From Colocasia esculenta (Eukaryota > Streptophyta > Magnoliopsida > Alismatales > Araceae): a stretch of DNA of 64,000 bases. The notes beneath the pieces were generated by a model. That model saw nothing but the letters and a program-made list of their open reading frames with translations, did no database searches and was not told where the DNA came from. The DNA lies in the NCBI GenBank assembly GCA_014218235.1, contig CM024764.1, forward strand, positions 71,957,184 through 72,021,183, given 5' to 3'. A program made the position numbers and the translations under genes. Numbering within the stretch: position 1 is the first letter of the stretch; each line of letters opens with the position of its first letter. This document shows positions 1 through 10,100 of this stretch, piece by piece.

Positions 1-1067
1 GCAGCAACTTCCAGCTGTAATGTATTTTGCTTCTGGTATGGATAATGTCACTGAATTCTGCTTTCTGGAAGACCAAGACATTAAGCATCCTACAAGTATT
101 TGGCAAGTACCACTGGTGTTTTTTCTATCTATTTTGCATCCAGCATAGTCAGCATCACTATATCCAATTAATTTAAAATCAGAACAACTGGGATACCATA
201 AACCTAATTTACTTGTATTTATAAAATATCTAAAAATTCTTTTAACAATATGAACATGTTATTCTTTAGGATCAGCTTGAAATCTTGCACACAAACATAC
301 ACTGAACATTATATCTGGTCTACTAACAGTAAGATAGAGTAGTGATTCTATCATGCCTCTATAGACTTTTTGTTCTACCTTCTTGCCAAGTGGATCACTA
401 TCTAACTTTATTCCTGAGTATTTCCTAAGGGCTTATACTTGTCAAAACCATATTTAGAAAGTAAATCTGAAATATATTTGGTTTGACAAATGTGAGTGCC
501 TTCCTTGGTCTGCTTGATTTGCAAGCCAAGAAAGTAATTAAGTTCACCCATCATACTCATTTCAAACTCACTTTGCATAAGATTTTCAAAGAATTTACAA
601 AGTGATTCATTAGTAGAACCAAAAATAATATCATCAATATATATTTGCACTATTAAGATTCCTTCTGAAAATTTCTTAATAAATAGTGTGCTATCTACTT
701 TATCTCTTATGAAATCATGTGATATAAGATAAGCACTTAATCTTTCATACCAAGCTCTTGGAACTTGTTTCAGACTATATAGTGTTTTCTTTAAACGGAA
801 AACATGATTTGGATATTTAGTATCTTCAAAACCTGGTGGTTGCTCAGCATAAATTTCTTCTTTTATGAAACCATTCAGAAAAATACTTTTAACATCTATT
901 TGAAATAAATTGATATTGAGGGAGCATGCATATGCTAATAAAATTTTAATTACTTCTAATCTAGCTACTGGGGCATAAGTTTCATCAAAATCAATGTCTT
1001 CCTCTTGGGAATACCCTTGTGCTACAAGTCTGGCCTTGTTCCTGGTGATTACTTCTGATTCATCCAT
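1..1067 (-). pseudogene. Copia reverse transcriptase / start of RNase H (fragment)
   Basis: The frame at 1067-408 encodes a Copia reverse transcriptase: NKARLVAQGYSQ, the ETYAPVARLE motif, FLNGFIKEEIYAEQPPGFE, and the catalytic YIDDIIFG box. Downstream (407-1) the minus strand continues as RT C-terminus and RNase H-type sequence, but in broken frames. It would copy element RNA into DNA in virus-like particles. Stops and the missing RNase H end make this copy non-functional as read. Confidence 0.85.
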
Positions 1068-1366
1068 TTTGTTTCTGAAGATCCATCTGGTCTCAATAAC
1101 TGGATGGTCAGAAGGTCTAGGGACAAGAGTTCAAACTTGGCTGCGTTGGAACTGATTAAGTTCCTCTTACATAACAAGGATCCAAGATTCATCAGCCAGT
1201 GTATCATTGATTGTCCTAGGCTCAATTTGTGAGACAAAAGCAGAAAAATCACAAGGAATATTCATACCTTTTGTTCTACCATATCTTGAGGATCACCTAT
1301 AATGTTTTCTCTTGGATGATCTCTGTGATACATCAATTCTCTAGGCAGTTCTTTTTGTTGTTCTTC

Positions 1367-1945
1367 TTACTGTTGAAGTTCTTCTAGTGGAGGATCTTCC
1401 TTTTCTTCTTCTTTTTCTTCTTTAAGAGATGTTTTCTCTAGATCCCTGCACAGATCTTCAACACAGTCTTCTTCTTCTTCTATTTTCTTAATAGAAGGGT
1501 TAGTCTCATCAAATAATATATGCACTATTTGTTCTATGGTTAAAGTTCTTCTATTAAATATTTTGTATCCTCTAGGTTTTGAAATATATCCTAACAAAAA
1601 TCTTTTATCATTTTTAACATCTAACTTTCCTAAATTATCTTTACCATTATTCAAAATGAAACACTTACAACCAAAAGGTCGAAGATGACTGATGTTGTGC
1701 TTCTTTTCTTTATAAAGCTCATATGGGGTCTTCTTTAGAATTGGTCTGATCATGCACCTGTTAATCATGTAGCAGGCTGTGTTGACTGCTTCTGCCCAGA
1801 AGTATCTTGGTAAGTTGTACTCTGTGAGCATAGTTCTGGCCATGTCTAGCAGTGTTCTGTTCTTTCTTTCTGCTATTCCATTCTGTTGAGGTGTTCTTGG
1901 TGCAGAAAAATTGTGTTCAATTTCATTTTCTTCACAGAACTTCAT
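1367..1945 (-). pseudogene. Copia integrase, core C-terminal part (fragment)
   Basis: The frame contains the highly conserved PQQNGIAERKNRTLLDMAR motif, which holds the third acidic residue of the integrase DDE triad, followed by the HLRPFGCKCF block typical of Copia integrases. It ends in an acidic, lysine- and glutamate-rich linker towards RT. The integrase N-terminal half is in the next upstream piece (2718-2125), separated by disrupted sequence at 1946-2124 that holds the first catalytic Asp regions in broken frames. Confidence 0.85.
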
Positions 1946-2124
1946 GAACTCTTCATTCTTGAATTCTCCACCATGATCAGATCTGATACTGATAATCTGA
2001 AATTTCTGATTCTTTTGTACTACTTTGCTGAACTTTAGAAAAGCTGAAAATGTTTTTTATTTGGCTTCTAAGAAGGATACCCAAGTATATTTGAGTAGTC
2101 ATCCACTATTACATAGCCATACAC

Positions 2125-2718
2125 TTATCCTCTAAGACTGACTGTTCTTATAGGTCCAAACAAATCCATTTGAATGAGTTCCAAAGGTTTGGAAGTTGTG
2201 ACTACTATTTTGGACTGAAATGATGTCTTGGTTTGCTTTCCCTTTGCACAAGTTGTACATATTCCAGATTTCTTCAGCTTCATCTTTGGAAGACCTTCAA
2301 CTAGGTCATGCTTAATCAATTTCTTGATTATTGAAGTACTTACATGTCCCAATCTTCTATGCCACAGATCAGATTCTTCACTCTTGGTAGTTGCAAGACA
2401 TAAATTTACTTCTTTCAGTTCTGCTAACTGTAAGGTGTATAAGTTTTTCACTCTTTGAGCTTCAAACACTGTTTTTCCATCTTTTTGAATAATGCACTTG
2501 TCATTCTGAAATTTTACTAGATGGCCCTTATCACATAATTGACTGATGCTAATTAGATTGTGTTTCAATCCTTCTACATACATGACATCTTCTATCAAAT
2601 TCTTTTCTTTTGTTCCCACTATCCCACATCCTAAGACTTTCCCTTTACCATTGTCTCCATAAGTGACTTGACCATTTTCATCTCTAAAGCTTGTAAACAA
2701 CTTCCTATCACGTGTCAT
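2125..2718 (-). pseudogene. Copia GAG-pre-integrase and integrase N-terminus (fragment)
   Basis: Starts just after a protease region (CSRHMT-type context, here MTRDRKLF), followed by FGDNGKGK-like motifs and the HNLISISQLCDKG block. The integrase HHCC zinc site is visible as WHRRLGHVS and CTTCAKGKQ, then the first catalytic Asp region (LIQMDLFGP). Frame lost at both ends. The family is clear; this copy is a broken remnant. Confidence 0.85.
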
Positions 2719-2781
2719 ATGCCTTGAGCACCCACTATCTAAGTACTATTTGGATGCTCTCAGGCGACCTCGCAAATAAAT

Positions 2782-3378
2782 TTAAGTTGTAACTTTTGGT
2801 ACCCAAATTTTCTTGGGTCCTTGGTGGTTAGTCTTAGGAATCCAGCGCAAATGTCTGGTAGTGCATGCGCTGACAGTGTGTCCTAACTGATTACAGTGAG
2901 TACAACATAAGTCAAAAGCATTTTTCATGTTGTTAAATTTCTGTTTTTGTTTATAAACATACTGGTTAACTTTTTTAGGATTTTTTATTTCTTTTTCTTT
3001 TACAAATTGAGGAGTTAGATAAATTTTAGGATGCGCAATATCTTCTTCATTTAGAGGAGGTGTGTTTCCTACTCCATACTTTTTCTTACCTGTTCTAGAG
3101 CCTTTTAATCTAATAAACAAGGATGTTTTACAGTTAGATATTTTCTCTATAGTAGCTCTTAAGTAGTTATTTTCTTCTTTTAATTTTTCTTCATCCTTAA
3201 GTTCTTTTAAGTTTGACTCTATGTTCATGATTTTATTATTTTTATTTTTTAAGTCTTCACACAACAATTCATTTGCTCTTTTAGTTTCACTTAGACTTTG
3301 TCTTAACATTTCTGCTTCATTTTTCAGGAAGGTGTTGGCTTTTTCTTGATTTAGCAAGTTTAATTTAACTATCTTCAT
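2782..3378 (-). pseudogene. SIRE-type gag C-terminal extension with coiled coil (fragment)
   Basis: A lysine/glutamate-rich stretch (about residues 10-85) has heptad-like leucines typical of a coiled coil. Towards the end there is a CCHC-like finger, C-T-H-C-x3-G-H-x5-C, and a run of basic residues. This arrangement between the gag zinc knuckle and protease fits the long gag of SIRE-like Copia elements. Function is inferred from position and composition only. Confidence 0.6.
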
Positions 3379-3534
3379 TTATTTAACTACTATTTTATAT
3401 TTTTCATACAATTCATTGAAGACATCTTCAAGACTATCCGAATCAGATTCAGAACAGGATGTAAAGGATGTTTCAGAATTTACCTGATCTAGTCCTGCCA
3501 TGAGGGCTAGATTTGCCTTTTCTTCTTCTTCGGA

Positions 3535-4158
3535 TTATGAACTTGAAGAGTCTGAACTGGTGGCTTCTTCATTATCCCATGCTGCTGTCATTGCATTTTT
3601 CTTGTATTTTCTAAACTTCTTTTCTTTACCTTTCTTCTTGTCGGATCTTTCTGCTTGATCCTTCTTCTTCAGCTTAGGACATTCAGACTTGTAATGTCCT
3701 GGTTGATTGCACTCGTAGCAGGTTGGTTCCTTCTTCTTGTCCTTCTTGAAGAATCTTTTGGAGCCAAATTTCTTCTTCTTGGCAAGGATCTTTTGTAGTC
3801 TTCTTGACAACATGGCTTCATCATCACTATCATCTGATTTCTCCTTTGAATCTTCAGAGGAGGAAGAATCTGCAACCTTCAAAGCATTTGACACTTTCTT
3901 TTTCGATGAATTTTCAGAAAATCTTTCCATGTTAATTTCATGAGCCATTAAAGATCCGATTAATTTATCAATGGAAAGTTGAGTTAGATCATGTGCTTCC
4001 TCAATGACAGTGACCTTAGGGGTCCAAACATTTGTTAATGATCTTAGGATTTTTTTTACTGTTTTTTCATTGGTAAAAACCTTTCCTAGAGAACTCCGTC
4101 CTACTATTATGTTGGAAAATCGATTGTACATCTGAGTTATGTTTTCATTTGGAAGCAT
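3535..4158 (-). pseudogene. Copia gag capsid C-terminus and zinc knuckle (fragment)
   Basis: Contains the gag UBN2-type helical region (NITQMYNRFSNII, SLTNVWTPKVT, LIGSLMAHEINM) and a CCHC zinc knuckle CYECNQPGHYKSEC, flanked by lysine-rich and serine-rich tracts. The upstream gag continues in another frame at 4394-4246 (NYLYCAISKREFNRLSTC) and is then cut by a MITE insertion. It packages element RNA in intact relatives. Confidence 0.85.
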
Positions 4159-4545
4159 TTTAAATTGTTCATATTGAGATACAAGAATGTCTATTTTAGT
4201 TTGTTTAACTCTATCAGTTCCTTCATATGTAACTTGCAGTTTATCTCACATTTCTTTAGCAGTTCTACAAGTAGATAATCTATTAAATTCTCTTTTAGAG
4301 ATGGCACAATATAGATAATTTTTAGCTTTATAATTCAGAAAGGAGAAAAACCAATTAGAATTACAACTATAATCCTTTCTGAATGAGGAAGGGTTAGGGG
4401 TGAACACGGGTCGGTTCGGTCCGGGTTGGCTCATTTTTTGACTAAACCGAATTGAACCGAATCCCAAGGCTAAACCGAACCGAACTGAACCGGTTCGGTT
4501 CGGTTTAAACCGAAATCTAATACCTACAGATCGCAAATGTGCTTC

Positions 4546-4601
4546 TGGTTGAACGGCTAAGGCGTTGCCTCACTCTTCCCGCAGGTGCGGGGTTCGAATC
4601 T
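4546..4601 (+). repeat. tRNA-like module (pol III A/B boxes), plus
   Basis: An A-box-like TGGTTGAACGGCTAAGG lies about 30 nt before a consensus B-box GGTTCGAATCT, which is tRNA-like spacing. No full cloverleaf is convincing, so this is a tRNA-derived segment and not a tRNA gene. Confidence 0.6.
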
Positions 4602-4675
4602 TGGCTTTCCCCTTTTTTTCTTGACAAAAATGGTCGGCTGGCATGTTTTTTACCAAAAACCTTCTGCCACAGGTG

Positions 4676-4734
4676 AGTTTCGAACCCACGCCGCCCATAC
4701 AACTGCATGGCGCATGGTGTAGCCAACTGCGCTA
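4676..4734 (-). repeat. tRNA-like module (pol III A/B boxes), minus
   Basis: Read on the minus strand, A-box TAGCGCAGTTGGCTA is followed by B-box GGTTCGAAACT at tRNA-like spacing. It faces the plus module, with a T-rich/A-rich linker (TTGACAAAAA) between them. Confidence 0.65.
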
Positions 4735-4904
4735 CGTTTTGTGTGTGTTACAAATACGTATAATATATATATATTCGGTTTACTCGGTTTTAGAAACTAA
4801 AACCGAACTGAATTTTGTAGGGGCCCAAACCGAACGGAACCGAACTGGTTGGTTCGGTTTGGTTTTTCGGTTTGAACCAAATTCTGAACAGCCCTAGGAA
4901 GGAT

Positions 4905-6472
4905 GGACAGAAAGAAATCACAATTACAAATGCCACCCAACAGCAAGACTTCTATGAAGAGGAGAGCTTGGAGAATTTTCTGAATGAGGAAGCTCTCAGT
5001 CTTGCAGCTCAGGAGAAGGCTTGTAGATGATCTTGCTAGCAGAAGGCAGAAGAGAGTTGAGAAAGTTGCTAGCTGGTTTCACACTCTAAATGTTGTGTTA
5101 TATGCTCTCTTTCAAACTTCGGCTTCTATATAAGCTTCAGAAGAATGTAGCCGTTTGAAAGTGTCTGTTAGAGATCTGGCCCTTTGAGGAGAGACTTTTT
5201 ATCTTTTGGATGTTGGTTGAGGTTGTTATCCATAAGTCCTTCTGCCTTTTTAGTTTTCCAACGGCTTCAGACAAGGCTTGTAGTTTCACAGCTAAGAGGT
5301 CAACTTCCAAATAAATGTTCTGTGAAAGCTCCATGCTGAAAACGTGCTTAATAAATATTCTGCAGTGAAGACAAGACACAAAGAGAGGATACCTCCATAC
5401 TTTCTGAGGTAGGTGAGTCAGAAGAAATGTATAAAGTATGGAAACCTCGGACAAACAAGCTTTCAGACCAATAAAAGATGGACAGACAGTTGCACCAAAA
5501 AGTAAGGTGTGGTTCTGACAGTGGTAGGTAAACCTCTGTCAGATACCCATGCGTTTGAAATCAATAAATGCAGGATATCTTCTGAAAGGAACGAAAAATC
5601 TGGCCTTCTGTCATGAAGCAAGAGACCAATTTGATTAAATGTTTCAGATATAGACATAAACAAATTTAGAAGATTATTTTGAATATAATATGTCTCATCT
5701 TGTCAGAATAATTAATTAATGATAATCTGATAGACTATTAATATTTAAGAAACATATAGGAGTAATGAGTTCTAATAAGGGTTACATTTACACAGATGAA
5801 TCATAAAGGTAAATAATATACCATCTGTACAAGAAAAGTACAAGTATACAACCTGTCTGAGAAGTCGGATTCATAAGAAGGTGTTCTTCGACTTTAGAAG
5901 TCGGAGTCAGAATCATGAAGACATTCGATTCTCAGAAGTTGCAGTAAGACAGTAAGATTCGACTTCAAGAAGTCGGATAGATGAGTATTAGAAAATCATA
6001 CTTCGATTTTAAGAAGTCGGAGATAATCATTCGACTTCCATAGACTTGGACAGAATACAAGACAGATGCTTCGACTTTTGGGAGTCGGAGAGTGGCATTC
6101 GACTTCAGAGAGTTGGAGTCCAGAACACAAGACTCGGAACACTTCGACTTTATAGAGTCGGAGTCAACAGTCGGATTCAGTATGATACACATAGAGTAGT
6201 TTGTGGACTCTGAAAACTTTTCGAGATAAACTTGCATACTATGATTCGACTTCAGAAAGTCGGAGACTATATTCGAAGTTAGTGTGATACATAGAATAGT
6301 CTGTGGACTTAGAAAAATTTCCGAGATGAGGTTGTCCAAAATATTTTCTGTGGTATATGTATTAGTGTATTTAATTTGTAAAGAGTATTTTAAAAGGTTT
6401 TGTCATAGCAAAATCACAATTTTATAATAATTTAAAATATTAAATGATTTTCTTAGGGGTAGTTGCTCAACA
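4905..6472 (-). mobile_element. Probable 5' LTR and leader of the SIRE-like Copia (not delimited)
   Basis: This stretch lies where the 5' LTR of the minus-strand Copia should be. A possible LTR start in element orientation is TGTTGAGCAAC at 6472. A TATA-like TTATATAG is near 5130 on the minus strand. No primer binding site or second LTR was found in the window, so the borders are guesses. No host gene is seen here. Confidence 0.4.
5860..6290. repeat. Array of short CGACTTC...GAAGTCG hairpins
   Basis: At least seven units of the form TTCGACTT-(2-6 nt)-AGTCGGAG recur every 40-90 bp with small variations. Each is a dyad able to form a stem of about 6-8 bp. The array sits in the probable LTR of the Copia to its left. 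Confidence 0.7.
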
Positions 6473-7174
6473 GATATATCATATATAGATATGCATTAAG
6501 CCTCCTGTATCTTTGTGTCCTATTCTTAAATGTCTATTTTATCCAACACTTTATTGCTTTCTGCGTTATCTCAAAGATCGTGGGTGCATACATATCACAT
6601 TCATTGACCAAAACATGTATATTGACCCCCAGTCATTCAGTGTTCTTGGCACAATATCCTGCCATTTAGATGTGGCAATGACTTTCTTGAGCATCCTCTA
6701 TTTGCTTCGCCTGTTTGATCTAGCTACCTTAGACCACAATATGGAGCCAAGGCATTGATCTATTACACATGCCAAAATGCTTGACTCTATTGTTGTAGCC
6801 ATGTGTCACCATTACATGTGAGTATGTGGCTGTGAGACAGAACAATTTTGTCAGTTGGACTGCCTCATTGGATAAGTTTTTGTTTCAGATCCATTCTGTC
6901 TTTCTCTCGTTGTATGAATAATGGCTAATTTACTTGCAGATCAACAAGTTGATAAAGGAACACTGCTACGGCAGAAATTAGGAAATAGATTCTTCTTCTG
7001 TTGTTGTTCCCGAGCAGCTATAGCAAGACATATTAAGTTATTAATGGAAGGTAGAATTGATACAAATATTTAGCAAAGTTGTATGGTCAAAGATAAAAGG
7101 GAAAGTGTATGTGCATGTTTGCTTAATGCAGAATCTCTTACCTGATTTGTCTTTTCTACCCCCTTTATTTCCAG
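6473..7174. other. Upstream/intron sequence of the TIGR01589-type gene; no secure exon
   Basis: A possible splice acceptor (TTGCAG) at about 6940 precedes a short stretch I could not fit to the family, and stops occur in the expected frame. The first coding exons, with the start of the conserved domain, are not recognised. Confidence 0.3.
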
Positions 7175-10100
7175 TTTGGCAAAAACTTGAAGATGAGAAC
7201 GGAGAATTTTTCAAGGCATATCATGTTAGACTGATGTTGAAGAACCAGATAACTATTTTCAATCAGCTAATTCAGAAGCAGGTTGAACTCATGCATGGCG
7301 TGCACCCTGCCAGGGATGCTTCTGTCTGTCTACATGGTGATCCTAATGCTTCATGTATGTCTATCCTATTTCCAGTGCCTTCATTGCTTTCTTTCATACT
7401 ATTAGCCCAATTTACTTGTTTCCTTTTTAACACATGGATGTCACAATTTCTTTAATGAAGTTTTATCAAGTTTTTAAACACAGCATATGAATGATTCATA
7501 GTTCTTTATAGACATCATCCTCTGGTTCCCAATGTTAAGTTATTATGTTGTGATGTACTTTGTATATGTCCTGGTGGTTCTTAATGGAAATTATGTTGCT
7601 AAACTTCAATAACAATTCACTTTCCAAAAAATGAACTTCAATAACCATTATGGCTTAGATAAATGTAGTTCCACATTTTCAACATCAAGATCAATGATGA
7701 GGCAGTGATAACACAGAACTTATTAACTCACCTAAGTGACATTTAATTTCTTTTAAGTGTAGGAGACAAGTATCCAGGAGAAAGGATTTTCCTTGAATCC
7801 TGTTTGCAACAGGGATTTGGAACTATAAAATAGTGTCTGATGAGAGATCAAGTAGCAATGTAGCATGGAACCATGACATCTAAACTTTTGAAGTCACTTA
7901 ACGTGCTAAAGCCAAAAAATTAGATGTCATTAGATTCTAGAAGAATCTCAGAAGTCAGAAGTAATCAAATAACATTTTATTTGTTAAATGATGATCATGG
8001 TCCTCTTCTTAGCATAGGAGGGACTCATTAAATCTTGTACGGACTGCAAGACTTGGCAATCAGCTGTAAAAGATGAAGATGGTCACCCGGTGGCCAGATA
8101 GCTTAGAACTTTAAGAGCTACTAGAGCTCCAATATGATCATCCTGTAATGCTACTATGTTTGTGTATTTAAGGTCACTTGAATGTAGGATACCAAGTACG
8201 AAGAGTGCCTATACCATTTCCATGCGGTGCTTAGTTTTGTACACATGCATACCTATGGTGCATCTGGCATGGGGGAAGTGTGTTGAATTGACAGATTTCT
8301 TTCTTTGGAAGGCGACACAAAAGTTTACATTTCACTAAATAGAGTTAGAAGAGTACAAGAAAGTACATGATTGTCAGGTGAAGAACCAACTGACTACAAC
8401 GCACAAAGCAATCAGCATCAATTACACTGGAAAACCTTAGCACAGGCTTAGAGAATTTCAGAAGATTCCTTTTTATAGCGTTAGTAGGCCAAACTTGAAG
8501 AGTCCTTCAGGTGTAAGCTTCCTTCACAACTTTGGAGAATGGATTGCCTTCACTCTTGGAGGACTCTTAGAAGGTCTGGTCCTCCTACTCTGATTGGTCT
8601 GAAACAAGTGAACAGTGTGCTTTGAAAATTGGAAAGGGTTGGAATCTAACCATTCTAAAGGTCCTTTTAGGAGGCCTCCAAAAAATTCAGGCAAATCATT
8701 CCTATAATGTTGCATAGTCTGGAATGAAGAAACTTCTGGTGCAGCAACTCCAGCTGCTTGACAACTGTCCTGCATCCATAGAACTGGCCTCCTGAGGATA
8801 TTAAAGAAGATACGAAAGTCATTCCGAATCTTCTCTACTACTACTCTTGCCAAATAGCCCACACCATAGCATGGAGCAGTAACAGCAATGTTGAAGGAGA
8901 TATTAAAGTTATTTCTGAATCTTCTCCAATACTGCTCTTGCCAAATAGGCCACAACATCACATTGAGCAGTAACAGCATTGCTGAAAAGGATTTGACAGG
9001 TTTATTAGCCAATCTAACAAAACTGAAGACATGGATCAGGTAGTAAGCCATGTATTTCGATTGTTAATTTCTCATTTTAGACAACTGCAGCTTACATCAT
9101 GGGGACATAAATGTCAACTACTTGACTACTGCTCTGGCTCAACTGCTTTATGTAGATTGCAAGTATCAAAAGTTTTCTAGATGTTTGAAAACACATTACT
9201 ATTCACTATTTCCTTGTCAAATAAGAGCTGTAGCATTTGTAAATGGAATTCTACCCAATGAAAATATCGATCCTTTCTTTCTATCTGTAGTCTGTGCCAA
9301 TGTGCCGTAAACTCCTAAATATGTATATTCTTTTTCTAGATCTGTAGTATTAATGAAACAAGTTAGGCAGTCAGTGGCAAGCTTGGTGTTGACAAAAGGC
9401 AACAAGAATTTAAGGATAAAGGACCAAGAATCAGCTCAACACAAACAATGTTACTTTAGCAGAACTCAGAGAGTTGAACAGGAGTCAAGGAATTCACAGT
9501 TGATGGTCAATGTCACAGTTGAGTCATTTCGTTACTAGGGATCTTTTATGCAGAATCATGAAGGGATAAAGAGGATGTTAGTAATCAGATCAGTGTTGGG
9601 CATTGGGTGGGTGAAGTGCATAGCTGCAATAGGTTTACTTTGTGGTCATGTAACTTTAAGGTCAACAAGGCTATGTGATCCAGAGTATTGACTTGTAAAG
9701 AAGACATGGCAATAAATTGAAAATGAAATAATTAAATCTCAATGTTCATGAGCATGAAGACTTGACTCTCCAACTTCTTTAGCAGTGTAAAAATGAAAAC
9801 AATTATATAATTCATGTTTGGTTTCATTGTTTATGTTTGGTAACCCTAATTTTCACTCATGCTCAGGCATTCTCTCATAACATATAGTTGTGCATAATGT
9901 GTTGCCATTTTTCATGAATGAATCCTGCCACACATATCTCTTTCATCGTGGAGTCTGATTATTACGTGTAGGATTAATCTGTTTTGTTCTCAAACATATG
10001 ATATGGATCATGTTCCAACTGGAAATTGGCAGTTCATTCTGCCACCATTATTTACATCTTCGCTACACCTGCTCTAAGCATGAATTCACTATCAGTGATC

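Larger units (their letters stand above)
1..4394 (-). mobile_element. Decayed SIRE-like Ty1/Copia retrotransposon, coding part, cut by window start
   Basis: Read on the minus strand, the domains run gag, GAG-pre-integrase, integrase, reverse transcriptase, which is Copia order. The long gag with a coiled-coil C-terminal part and a second CCHC-like finger, and the GDNGKGKVLG and LISISQLCDKG motifs, resemble the SIRE/Maximus lineage. The coding region is broken into at least five frames with stops between them. The RNase H end and the 3' LTR lie beyond position 1. A hAT-like MITE interrupts the gag N-terminal side at 4395. Lineage is inferred from motifs; the Copia assignment is secure. Confidence 0.85.
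4395..4896. mobile_element. hAT-like MITE with two convergent tRNA-like modules (copy 1)
   Basis: A 502-bp non-autonomous element. Termini are TAGGGGTGAACA and, inverted, TAGGGCTGTTCA. Flanking 8-bp target duplications are GGAAGGGT (4387-4394) and GGAAGGAT (4897-4904), one mismatch apart; 8-bp duplications are the hAT hallmark. Subterminal regions are dense in GGTTCGGTT-type repeats in both orientations. The middle holds a plus-strand tRNA-like module (A-box-like 4546-4562, B-box 4591-4601) and a minus-strand one (B-box 4676-4686, A-box 4720-4734), facing each other. Confidence 0.85.

Noticed and set aside
4538..4740. True tRNA genes in the MITE
   Set aside because: The A and B boxes are good, but no complete cloverleaf with paired acceptor and anticodon stems could be drawn.
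8524..9051. 175-residue minus-strand frame in the intron
   Set aside because: It covers an imperfect tandem duplication, matches no family I know and is antisense to the gene.
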